Assembly: GCA_963717705.1 (NCBI GenBank)
Contig: CAVQWT010000005.1
Coordinates: 806,001-870,000, forward strand
Length of the DNA stretch: 64,000 nucleotides
Direction of reading: 5' to 3'
Source: CAVQWT01 sp963717705
Lineage (GTDB): Bacteria; Pseudomonadota; Gammaproteobacteria; Burkholderiales; Casimicrobiaceae
Shown here: one piece after another, positions 27,204 to 35,687 of the stretch
How positions within the stretch are numbered: the first letter of the stretch is position 1
How the letters are laid out: every line of letters begins with the position of its first letter
The notes under the pieces: model-generated
What the model was told of the DNA's origin: nothing
Database searches by the model: none
Seen by the model: only the letters and a program-made list of their open reading frames with translations
Translations under genes and position numbers: made by a program

Positions 27204-28040
27204 ATGGATCTAGTCATCATCGGCGGCATGTCCGGCTCCGGCAAGAGCGTGGCGCTGGGCGCGCTCGAGGACGCCGGCTACGAGGCCGTCAACAACCTGC
27301 CGCTGCCGCTGGTCGAGGACACGGCTGCCTACCTGCAGCGGGCGGGCCGGACGCGCGTCGCCGTCGCGCTCGACGTCAAGAACGCCCCCGGCCTCGAGGG
27401 CCTCACCGCAACGATCGCGCACCTGGCGAAAGCCGGCTGGGACGTCCGCTACATCCACCTCGACGCCAAGAACGACACGCTGGTCAAGCGCTACTCGGAA
27501 ACGCGGCGCCGGCACCCGCACTCGAGCGACACGCGGACGCTGACCGAGGCGATCGAGCACGAGCGCGCGCTGCTCGCCGACGTGCGCGCCGTCGGCTACG
27601 CGTTCGACACCAGCGACCTGCCCGCCGCCGCGCTGCGCCGCTGGGTGAAGGAGTTCGTCAGCGTCGACGCCTCGAAGCTGACGCTGCTGATCGAGTCGTT
27701 CGGCTTCAAGCACGGCATCCCGCTCGACGCCGACCTGGTCTTCGACGTGCGCTGCCTGCCCAATCCCCACTACGAGCCGGACCTCGCGGCGCTGACCGGC
27801 CGCGACGCTCCCGTGATCGAGTTCCTCGAGACGCAGCCCGAGGTCGAGCGGATGTACGGCGACATCTACCATTTCGTCGCCAGCTGGCTGCCGGACTACG
27901 GGCGCGACAACCGCAACTACCTGACCGTGGCGATCGGCTGCACCGGCGGGCGCCACCGCTCGGTCTACCTGGCCGAGCGGCTCGGGCGCGCGCTCGCCTC
28001 GCGCTGGCAGGTGCTGACCCGGCACCGCGAGCTGGGCTGA
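27204..28040 (+). CDS. rapZ: RNase adapter protein RapZ
   Basis: RapZ is a nucleotide-binding protein that in enterobacteria guides RNase E to the small RNA GlmZ and so controls GlcN6P synthesis. The 278-residue protein has Walker A IIGGMSGSGKSVALGALEDA, DTSDLPAAALRRWV, FGFKHGIPLDADLVFDVRCL and the C-terminal IGCTGGRHRSVYLAERL phosphate pocket. It lies 63 nt after hprK. Whether a GlmZ-like RNA exists in this species is not known from this window. Confidence 0.95.
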   Translation: MDLVIIGGMSGSGKSVALGALEDAGYEAVNNLPLPLVEDTAAYLQRAGRTRVAVALDVKNAPGLEGLTATIAHLAKAGWDVRYIHLDAKNDTLVKRYSETRRRHPHSSDTRTLTEAIEHERALLADVRAVGYAFDTSDLPAAALRRWVKEFVSVDASKLTLLIESFGFKHGIPLDADLVFDVRCLPNPHYEPDLAALTGRDAPVIEFLETQPEVERMYGDIYHFVASWLPDYGRDNRNYLTVAIGCTGGRHRSVYLAERLGRALASRWQVLTRHRELG

Positions 28041-28054
28041 GACCGGAGCCCGCG

Positions 28055-28696
28055 ATGCCCGCCCCGTCGACGGTCACGCTCGCCTTCACCGGCGCCTCGG
28101 GCATGCCCTACGGGCTGCGGCTGCTCGACGCCCTGCTCGCCGCGGGTTGCCGCATTTACCTGCTGTACTCGCCCGCCGCCCAGATCGTCGCGAAGCAGGA
28201 GTGCGACCTGGTGCTGCCGTCGCAGCCGCGCGAGGCCGCGAGGCTCCTCGCCGAACGGTACGGCGCGGCAGACGGCCAGCTGTCGGTGTTCGGCCGCGAG
28301 GACTGGATGGCGCCGGTCGCGTCCGGCTCCAATCCCGCCGACGCGATGGTCATCTGTCCTTGCAGCATGGGCACGCTGGCGGCCGTCGCCCACGGCCTCG
28401 CCGACAACCTCATCGAGCGCGCCGCCGACGTCATGCTGAAGGAGCGCCGGCCGCTGGTGCTGGTGCCGCGCGAGACACCCTTCTCGGTGATCCACCTCGA
28501 GAACATGCTGGCGCTCGCGCGGGCCGGCGCGGCGATCGTGCCGCCGTCGCCCGGATTCTACGACCGGCCGGAGGCGGTCGCCGACCTGGTCGACTTCGTC
28601 GTCGCGCGCGTGCTCGACCAGCTCGCCGTCCCGCACCGGCTGGGGCCCCGCTGGGGCGACCACCGGCAGGAAGCGCCTCCCGGCGGGCGGGCGTGA
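28055..28696 (+). CDS. ubiX: Flavin prenyltransferase UbiX
   Basis: UbiX makes prenylated FMN from FMN and dimethylallyl phosphate, the cofactor of UbiD decarboxylases in ubiquinone synthesis. The 213-residue protein has FTGASGMPYGLRLLDALLA, the CPCSMGTLAAVAHGLADNLI stretch and LVLVPRETPFSVIHLENML, all diagnostic. GFYDRPEAVADLVDFVVARV closes the fold. The C-terminal 20 residues are Pro/Gly-rich. Its TGA overlaps the next GTG. Confidence 0.95.
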   Translation: MPAPSTVTLAFTGASGMPYGLRLLDALLAAGCRIYLLYSPAAQIVAKQECDLVLPSQPREAARLLAERYGAADGQLSVFGREDWMAPVASGSNPADAMVICPCSMGTLAAVAHGLADNLIERAADVMLKERRPLVLVPRETPFSVIHLENMLALARAGAAIVPPSPGFYDRPEAVADLVDFVVARVLDQLAVPHRLGPRWGDHRQEAPPGGRA

Positions 28697-29349
28697 AGCT
28701 GCCGTTCCTGCGCGCGCCCGCCGGTCGCGATCGCGTGGAGCTGCCGCTGTTCCCGCTGCGCACCGTGCTGTTTCCGGGAGGCCTGCTCCCGCTCAAGGTG
28801 TTCGAGCAGCGCTACATCGAGATGACCAAGGCCTGCATGCGCGACGAGGCGCCGTTCGGCGTATGCCTCATCACCCGCGGCAACGAAGTCGCGGCCGCGG
28901 GGCAGGGGCCGGCGGGCGCCGCCGCCGCGCCGGCATTCGCCCCCATCGGCACGCTGGCGCGAATCACCGGCTGGGACATGCCGCAGGGCGTGCTGCACCT
29001 CACGGTCCAGGGCGAGACGCGCTTCCAGGTCCGCGGCCACGCGGTCCGGCGCGACGGCCTCGTCGTCGGCGAGGTCTCGCCGCTGGCCGCGGAGCCGGCG
29101 GTGGCGCTGGCCGACGCGTTCGCGCCGCTCGCGCGCCTGCTGGAGGTGATCGCAGCGCGGGTCGGCCCCCAGCAGTTCCCGGCCGCGCAGGCATGGGACG
29201 ACGCATCGTGGGTCGGCTACCGCCTGGCCGAACTGCTGCCGCTGCCGCTGCCGATCAAGCAGTCGATGCTCGAGATCAACGACGCGTCGGTGCGGCTGAA
29301 CGTGCTGCAGAAGTTCCTGCAGCAGCAGGGCCTGCTCGAGCCGGTATAA
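28693..29349 (+). CDS. LON substrate-binding-domain protein
   Basis: This 218-residue stand-alone protein resembles the N-terminal domain of Lon protease without the ATPase or protease parts. It starts near ELPLFPLRTVLFPGGLLPLK, with VFEQRYIEMTKACMRD and a YRLAELLPLPLPIKQSMLEI helix near the end. Such proteins are often called YcgA-like, and their role is unknown. GTG at 28693 overlaps the ubiX stop. Its TAA lies inside a TATAAT -10 box for the next gene. Confidence 0.88.
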   Translation: MKLPFLRAPAGRDRVELPLFPLRTVLFPGGLLPLKVFEQRYIEMTKACMRDEAPFGVCLITRGNEVAAAGQGPAGAAAAPAFAPIGTLARITGWDMPQGVLHLTVQGETRFQVRGHAVRRDGLVVGEVSPLAAEPAVALADAFAPLARLLEVIAARVGPQQFPAAQAWDDASWVGYRLAELLPLPLPIKQSMLEINDASVRLNVLQKFLQQQGLLEPV

Positions 29350-29350
29350 T
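29345..29350 (+). promoter_or_regulatory. TATAAT -10 box upstream of the YebC gene
   Basis: A perfect TATAAT overlaps the preceding stop codon and is 36 nt before the YebC-family ATG. No strong -35 can be seen, so activity is an inference. Confidence 0.45.
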
Positions 29351-29386
29351 TTCAGGTCATTCAACACGGGCATTGCCGGAGCGGAC

Positions 29387-30115
29387 ATGGCGGGTCACAG
29401 CAAGTGGGCGAACATCAAGCACAAGAAGGCCGCGACGGATGCGAAGCGCGGCAAGATCTTCACCCGCCTGATCAAGGAAATCACCGTCGCCTCGCGGCTG
29501 GGCGGCGGCGACGTCTCGGCCAATCCGCGGCTGCGGCTCGCCGTCGACAAGGCCTACGGGCAGAACATGCCCAAGGACACGATCGAGCGCGCAATCAAGC
29601 GCGGCTCCGGCGAGCTCGAGGGCGTGAACTACGAGGAGATCCGCTACGAGGGCTACGGCATCAACGGCGCCGCGGTGATCGTCGACTGCATGACCGACAA
29701 CCGCACGCGCACCGTCGCCGACGTCCGCCACGCGTTCTCCAAGTACGGCGGCAACCTCGGCACCGACGGCTCGGTGGCGTTCCTGTTCAAGCACTGCGGG
29801 CAGATCGTCTTCGCGCCGGGAACCGACGAGGACAAGGTGATGGCGGCGGCGATCGACGCCGGCGCCGAGGACGTCGTCACCAACGACGACGGCAGCATCG
29901 AGGTCGTCACCGGCCCGTACGACTTCGTCGGCATCAAGGATGCACTGGCAAAGGCGGGACTCGAGCCCGAGTTCGCCGAGGTCACGATGAAGCCGTCGAC
30001 CGAGATCGAGTTCGCCGGCGACGACGCGGCGCGGATGCAGAAGCTCATCGACGCGCTCGAATCGCTCGACGACGTGCAGGAGGTCTACACGTCGGCGGTG
30101 ATGGACGGCGAGTGA
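29387..30115 (+). CDS. YebC/PmpR-family regulator
   Basis: This 242-residue YebC/TACO1-family protein starts MAGHSKWANIKHKKAATDAK and contains FTRLIKEITVASRLGG, YEGYGINGAAVIVDCMTDNR and SKYGGNLGTDGSVAFLF. Members are described as DNA-binding regulators (PmpR) and more recently as translation factors that relieve proline stalling. Position immediately before ruvC is the classic yebC-ruvC arrangement. The window gives no way to choose between the two roles. Confidence 0.95.
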   Translation: MAGHSKWANIKHKKAATDAKRGKIFTRLIKEITVASRLGGGDVSANPRLRLAVDKAYGQNMPKDTIERAIKRGSGELEGVNYEEIRYEGYGINGAAVIVDCMTDNRTRTVADVRHAFSKYGGNLGTDGSVAFLFKHCGQIVFAPGTDEDKVMAAAIDAGAEDVVTNDDGSIEVVTGPYDFVGIKDALAKAGLEPEFAEVTMKPSTEIEFAGDDAARMQKLIDALESLDDVQEVYTSAVMDGE

Positions 30116-30145
30116 TGCCGGCTCGCGGCCGGAGCGCCTGACCGG

Positions 30146-30688
30146 ATGCGCGCCGTGCCGGCGGGCGTGCGCCGCATCCTCGGCATCGACCCCGGCCTGC
30201 GCATCACCGGCTTCGGCATCGTCGAGGCGCACGGAAGCCGGCTCGAGTACATCACCAGCGGCTGCATCCGCGCCGCCGGCGACGAGCTGCCGACGCGCCT
30301 CGGCGTCATCGCCCGCGACCTCGCCCACGTCATCCGCGAGTACGCGCCCGACGAGGTGGCCGTGGAAAAGGTCTTCGTCAACGTCAACCCGAACTCGACG
30401 CTGCTGCTGGGCCAGGCGCGCGGCGCCGCGATCGCGGCCGTCGTGCTCGCCGGGCTGCCGGTCGCCGAGTACACGGCCGGCCAGGTCAAGCAGGCGGTCG
30501 TCGGCAAGGGCCGCGCGCTGAAGCCCCAGGTGCAGGAGATGGTCCGGCGGCTGCTGTCGCTGCCGGGAACGCCGTCGCCCGACGCCGCCGACGCGCTCGC
30601 CTGCGCGATCTGCCACGCCCACGGCGCCGCGGGCCTGGGCGGCCTGCGCCGCACCGGGTACCGCGTCCGCGCCGGGCGCCTGGTATGA
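30146..30688 (+). CDS. ruvC: Holliday junction resolvase RuvC
   Basis: RuvC cuts four-way junctions symmetrically after RuvAB branch migration. The 180-residue protein has the catalytic acids in ILGIDPGLRITGFG, VAVEKVFVNVNPNSTLLLGQ and SPDAADALACAICHAH. The ATG at 30146 adds about 8 residues before the conserved core; an internal GTG would give a tighter start. It overlaps the HAD gene by ATGA. Confidence 0.96.
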   Translation: MRAVPAGVRRILGIDPGLRITGFGIVEAHGSRLEYITSGCIRAAGDELPTRLGVIARDLAHVIREYAPDEVAVEKVFVNVNPNSTLLLGQARGAAIAAVVLAGLPVAEYTAGQVKQAVVGKGRALKPQVQEMVRRLLSLPGTPSPDAADALACAICHAHGAAGLGGLRRTGYRVRAGRLV

Positions 30689-31476
30689 ACGACGAAGGCA
30701 AAGTTCCCACCGCCGCCCTGCCCGGGTCGACGTCGCGCGCGACTGCCGCAGCGACGCCGGCCGCAGTTCCGGGGGCGCGGGCCCGGGCGCACCCGCCGCC
30801 CGCACCGGACCCGCAGCGGCGGCCGGCCGCGGTGATCTTCGACATGGACGGCCTGATGCTCGACACCGAGCCGCTCGCCGCACGCGCGTGGACCGACGCC
30901 GCGGTCGCCGCCGGCCTGCCGTTCGACCACGCCGTCACGTCGAGGCTGATCGGCCGCAACTTCGCCGACTGCCGCGCCCTCATCGCCGGGCACCACGGCG
31001 CCGGCTACCCGGTCGACGACCTGATGCGCGCGTGGCACGTCGCCTACGACGCGATCGTCGACCGCGAGGGCCTGGCGCTGAAGTCCGGGCTCGGAGCCCT
31101 GCTCGACTGGCTCGACGAGGCGCGGATCCCGAAAGCCGTCGCCACGTCGACGCGTCGCTCGCGGGCCCTGGCGAAGCTCGACCGGACCGCGCTGACGCCG
31201 CGCTTCGTCGCCGTCGTCGGCGGCGACGAGATCGCGCGCGGCAAGCCGGCCCCCGACATCTTCGTCGAGGCGGCGGCCCGGCTCGGCGCGCCCGCGCCGG
31301 AGTGCGTCGTGCTCGAGGACTCCGAGCCCGGCGTGCGCGGCGCGCTGGCGGCGGGCATGCGTCCGATCATGGTGCCGGACCTCCACGCGCCCTCGGCCGC
31401 GCTCGCCGCCGCGTCGGTGCTGGTGCTGGCCGACCTCGTCGCGGTGCGCGACCACCTCGCGGCGCTGCCCGCGTGA
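30685..31476 (+). CDS. HAD-IA phosphatase/phosphomutase-like protein between ruvC and ruvA
   Basis: This 263-residue HAD hydrolase is of the beta-phosphoglucomutase type. Motif I is AVIFDMDGLMLDTEPLAARA, motif II VATSTRR, motif III lysine in ARGKPAPDIFVEAAARLG, and motif IV VVLEDSEPGVRGALAAGM. The first 45 residues are Ala/Pro-rich and probably disordered. It is translated with ruvC (ATGA overlap) and sits inside the ruv cluster, where HAD genes are not standard. The substrate is unknown. Confidence 0.88.
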   Translation: MNDEGKVPTAALPGSTSRATAAATPAAVPGARARAHPPPAPDPQRRPAAVIFDMDGLMLDTEPLAARAWTDAAVAAGLPFDHAVTSRLIGRNFADCRALIAGHHGAGYPVDDLMRAWHVAYDAIVDREGLALKSGLGALLDWLDEARIPKAVATSTRRSRALAKLDRTALTPRFVAVVGGDEIARGKPAPDIFVEAAARLGAPAPECVVLEDSEPGVRGALAAGMRPIMVPDLHAPSAALAAASVLVLADLVAVRDHLAALPA

Positions 31477-31526
31477 CCCCGGCGCACCGCGGGCGCGCCG
31501 CGCGGCCGGCGCGGACGCGGAAATGC

Positions 31527-31532
31527 GATAAT
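31527..31532 (+). promoter_or_regulatory. Possible -10 box just upstream of ruvA
   Basis: GATAAT ends 9 nt before the ruvA ATG, with no Shine-Dalgarno motif in between. It could drive a near-leaderless ruvA transcript. No -35 is evident. Confidence 0.35.
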
Positions 31533-31540
31533 CGGCGACC

Positions 31541-32122
31541 ATGATCGGACGCCTCACCGGGACGCTCGTCGAGAAGAACCCACCGCAGATCGTCGTCGAC
31601 GTCGCCGGCGTCGGCTACGAGATCGACGTGCCGATGAGCACGTTCTACAACCTGCCCGACAACGGCGCGAAGCTCTCGCTGTTCACGCACCTGGTCGTCC
31701 GCGAGGACGCGCACCTGCTGTACGGCTTCCTGACCGAGCAGGAGCGCCGGACCTTCCGCCGGCTGACGAAAATCAGCGGCATCGGCGCCAAGATCGCGCT
31801 CGCCGTGCTGTCGGGCCTGTCGGTCGCCGAGCTTGCGCAGGCGGTGACGCTGCAGGAGTCCGGCCGGCTGACCAAGGTTCCCGGCATCGGCAAGAAGACC
31901 GCCGAGCGCATCCTGCTCGAGCTCAAGGACAAGCTCGGCGCCGAGCTCACGACAGCCGTGGGCATCCATCGGCCGGCGTCGGCGTCGTCGGACATCCTCA
32001 ACGCGCTGCTGACGCTTGGCTACAGCGACAAGGAGGCGGTCGCGGCGGTGAAGACGCTGCCGGCGGACGTCGCCGTCGCCGACGGCATCCGCCAGGCGCT
32101 GAAGCTGCTGGGCAAGGGCTGA
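31541..32122 (+). CDS. ruvA: Holliday junction DNA helicase subunit RuvA
   Basis: RuvA binds the Holliday junction as a tetramer and loads RuvB. The 193-residue protein starts MIGRLTGTLVEKNPPQIVVD and has the OB-fold region. Two helix-hairpin-helix motifs follow (LTKISGIGAKIALAVLSGLS, LTKVPGIGKKTAERILLELK) and a C-terminal domain III that contacts RuvB. It follows the HAD gene after 64 nt. Confidence 0.97.
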   Translation: MIGRLTGTLVEKNPPQIVVDVAGVGYEIDVPMSTFYNLPDNGAKLSLFTHLVVREDAHLLYGFLTEQERRTFRRLTKISGIGAKIALAVLSGLSVAELAQAVTLQESGRLTKVPGIGKKTAERILLELKDKLGAELTTAVGIHRPASASSDILNALLTLGYSDKEAVAAVKTLPADVAVADGIRQALKLLGKG

Positions 32123-32160
32123 GCGCGATGTCGCCCGCCCTGCGACGTGCGGCGAAAGCA

Positions 32161-32166
32161 TAGAAT
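32161..32166 (+). promoter_or_regulatory. -10 box of ruvB, leaderless spacing
   Basis: TAGAAT occupies exactly -12 to -7 relative to the ruvB start codon. There is no ribosome site between it and the ATG. This matches the spacing expected for a leaderless transcript, as at kdsD. Confidence 0.45.
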
Positions 32167-32172
32167 CCGCCC

Positions 32173-33215
<1,043 letters not shown>

Positions 33216-33219
<4 letters not shown>

Positions 33220-33647
33220 CCGTCGGCGCCGAACCCTTCCGCTTCCCGGTCCGCGTCTACTACGAGGACACCGACGCCGCCGGGGTCGTCTACTACGCGA
33301 ACTACCTGCGCTTCATGGAGCGCGCGCGGACCGAGTGGCTGGCGGCGCACGGCTTCGACCTGGCGCAGGTCGAGCGCGAGCACGGCGTCGCGTTCGCCGT
33401 CGCGCGCGCCGAGGTCGACTACCTGGCGCCGGCGCGGCTGGTGGACCGGCTCGACGTGACCGTCGCCCCTATCGAACTGGGGCGCGCCCGCTTCACCGTC
33501 GCGCAGACGGTCGAGCGCGGGGCGAAGACGCTCGTCCGCGCGCGGATCGCGCTCGTCTGCATCGACCGCGCGTCCTGGCGCCCCGCCCGCATTCCCGCGG
33601 CCATCGCCGCCCGCATGAAGTCTTCGTTGATGGAGTCCCCCGGGTGA
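33216..33647 (+). CDS. ybgC: Tol-associated acyl-CoA thioesterase YbgC
   Basis: YbgC is a hot-dog-fold acyl-CoA thioesterase conserved in Tol-Pal operons. The 143-residue protein has VYYEDTDAAGVVYYANYLRF with the catalytic Asp, then MERARTEWLAAHGFDLAQVE, and EVDYLAPARLVDRLDVTV. It is coupled on both sides (ATGA with ruvB, GTGA with tolQ). Confidence 0.95.
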
Positions 33648-34312
33648 ACGTTCATACCGATCTCTCGTTCGTCTCGCTGATCGCGCAGGCGTCGATCATC
33701 GTCCAGGCGGTGATGCTGCTGCTGGCCGGCCTGTCCCTGTGGTCGTGGTGGCAGATCTTCATCAAGCACTTCCAGATCTCGCGCGCGATCCGCGACACCG
33801 ACGCGTTCGAGAACGAGTTCTGGAAAGGCGGCGACCTGGCCGAGCTGTACCAGCGGACCAGCGCGTCGAAGGACGCCGGCGGCCTCGCGCACCTGTTCGC
33901 CTCCGGCTTCCGCGAATACGCGAAGCACCGCAAGCAGGGCAGCAACGCCGCGGTGACGCTGGACAGCGCGCGCCGCGCGATGCGCGCCGCCTACCAGCGC
34001 GAGATCGACGTGCTGGAGGCGCACCTCGCCGGGCTGGCCACCGTCGGCTCGGTGTCGCCGTACATCGGGCTCTTCGGCACCGTCTGGGGCATCATGAACG
34101 CCTTCCGCGGGCTCGCCAACGTGAGCCAGGCGACGCTCGCCAACGTCGCGCCCGGCATCGCCGAGGCGCTGATCGCGACGGCGATCGGCCTCTTCGCCGC
34201 GATACCCGCCGTCGTCGCTTACAACCGCTACACCCACGACGTCGACCGCCTCGCCGTCCGCTACGAGACCTTCATCGAGGAGTTCTCCAACATCCTGCAG
34301 CGGCAGGCCTGA
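33644..34312 (+). CDS. tolQ: Tol proton-channel subunit TolQ
   Basis: TolQ forms the inner-membrane proton channel with TolR that energises TolA. The 222-residue protein has three membrane segments: near residues 14-34, then around TVGSVSPYIGLFGTVWGIMN and ALIATAIGLFAAIPAVVAYN. The conserved SPYIGLFGTVWGIM motif is present. GTG at 33644 overlaps the ybgC stop. Confidence 0.96.
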   Translation: MNVHTDLSFVSLIAQASIIVQAVMLLLAGLSLWSWWQIFIKHFQISRAIRDTDAFENEFWKGGDLAELYQRTSASKDAGGLAHLFASGFREYAKHRKQGSNAAVTLDSARRAMRAAYQREIDVLEAHLAGLATVGSVSPYIGLFGTVWGIMNAFRGLANVSQATLANVAPGIAEALIATAIGLFAAIPAVVAYNRYTHDVDRLAVRYETFIEEFSNILQRQA

Positions 34313-34356
34313 GTCCCGCGATGGAACTTTTCCCGCCCCGACCCGCCTGAACCGAC

Positions 34357-34770
34357 ATGCGCCGCCCCCGCAAGCCGATCAACCAGATCAACGTCGTGCC
34401 GTACATCGACGTGATGCTGGTGCTGCTCGTCATCTTCATGGTGACCGCCCCGCTGATACCTCCGGGCGAGATCGAGCTGCCTTCGGTGGGCAGCCGCCTG
34501 GCCACGCCGGCGCAGCCGCTCGAGGTGCTGCTGCGCGCCGACAAGACGCTGTTGCTCACCGACCGCGAGCGCGGCGGCGCCGCCGTGGCGGTGTCGCGCG
34601 ACGAGCTGGTGGCCCGCATCCGCGCCAAGCAGGCCGCGCGGCCGGAGCAGCCGGTGGTGATCGCCGCCGACCGGAGCGCACGCTACGAGGACGTGCTGGC
34701 GATTCTCGACGTGCTCCAGCGCAACGGCGCGAAGAAGGTCGGGCTGCTGGCCCGGCCCGCGTCGAACTGA
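34357..34770 (+). CDS. tolR: Tol proton-channel subunit TolR
   Basis: TolR is the single-pass ExbD-type partner of TolQ. The 137-residue protein has the critical Asp in NVVPYIDVMLVLLVIFMVTA, where it couples the proton gradient. A periplasmic ExbD domain ends near ARYEDVLAILDVLQRNGAKK. A 9-codon open frame (34321-34350) lies between tolQ and tolR. Confidence 0.96.
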   Translation: MRRPRKPINQINVVPYIDVMLVLLVIFMVTAPLIPPGEIELPSVGSRLATPAQPLEVLLRADKTLLLTDRERGGAAVAVSRDELVARIRAKQAARPEQPVVIAADRSARYEDVLAILDVLQRNGAKKVGLLARPASN

Positions 34771-34777
34771 CGCCGAG

Positions 34778-35686
34778 ATGGCGAAGGACGACCGCCAGCA
34801 ACCCGATCGCGCTTCCGGCCGCTGGCTCGCCGCCGGGCTCGCGGTGGCGGTGCACCTGGCGTTTCTGGCGGTGCTGGTGTTCTCGCTGACCTGGCAGAAC
34901 AAGCCGTCGGCGCCGGTGACGGCCGAGCTGTACGCGCCGCCCGCGCGCACCGCCGAGCCGGCGCCGACCCCGCCTCCCGCCACGGCGCCGCCGCCGCGGC
35001 CCGAGCCCCGGGTCGAGCCCCCGCCCGAGCCGAAGGCGGAGCCCCGGCCCGAACCCAAGCCGGAGCCGAAGCCTGCGCCGCGGCCGGAGCCCAAGGCGGC
35101 GGCGCCGGATCCGAAGGCGGCGGACATCGCGCTCAAGGCCAGGGCCGAAGAGGAGAAGCGGCGGCGCGCCCAGGCCGAGCACGAAAAGGAGCTGCGCGAG
35201 CAGCGGGACGCCGCGAAGCGCGAGGCCGACAAGCGCGCCGCGGAGAAGAAGATCGCCGACGAGCGCCGCGTCGCCGAGTCGCGCGAACGCCAGGCCCGCG
35301 AGACCGAGGCGCTGAAGGCGGCCGCGGACCGCGAACGGCAGGTCCAGGCCGAGACCGCGGCACGCGCGCAGGCGGAGGCGAACGCGCGGGCGCAGGCGGC
35401 GGCGCGCGCCCGGGCCGAGGCCGACTGGATCCAGCGCATCCAGGCCAAGGTGAAGGGCAACGTGATCCTGCCGCCGGAGATCGCCGGCAATCCGGAAGCC
35501 GTGTTCGAGGTCGCGCAGCTGCCGACCGGCGAGATCATCGACGTGGTGCTGAGGAAGTCGAGCGGCGTGCGCGCCTACGACGAGGCGGTGCAGCGGGCGC
35601 TGGCGAAATCGTCGCCGCTGCCGCGTCCCGAGCGCGCCGAGGTCTTCCAGCGCACGCTTACGCTGCGCTTCCGGCCGCAGGACTGA
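34778..35686 (+). CDS. tolA: Cell-envelope integrity protein TolA
   Basis: TolA spans the periplasm and connects TolQR with Pal/TolB during outer-membrane constriction. The 302-residue protein has an N-terminal membrane helix (residues about 14-36), a Pro/Glu/Lys-rich stretch, a long Ala/Arg/Glu-rich helix (about 110-215) and a C-terminal TonB/TolA domain (IDVVLRKSSGVRAYDEAVQR). The usual tolB and pal do not follow. A convergent gene begins 1 nt after the stop. Confidence 0.93.
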   Translation: MAKDDRQQPDRASGRWLAAGLAVAVHLAFLAVLVFSLTWQNKPSAPVTAELYAPPARTAEPAPTPPPATAPPPRPEPRVEPPPEPKAEPRPEPKPEPKPAPRPEPKAAAPDPKAADIALKARAEEEKRRRAQAEHEKELREQRDAAKREADKRAAEKKIADERRVAESRERQARETEALKAAADRERQVQAETAARAQAEANARAQAAARARAEADWIQRIQAKVKGNVILPPEIAGNPEAVFEVAQLPTGEIIDVVLRKSSGVRAYDEAVQRALAKSSPLPRPERAEVFQRTLTLRFRPQD

Positions 35687-35687
35687 A

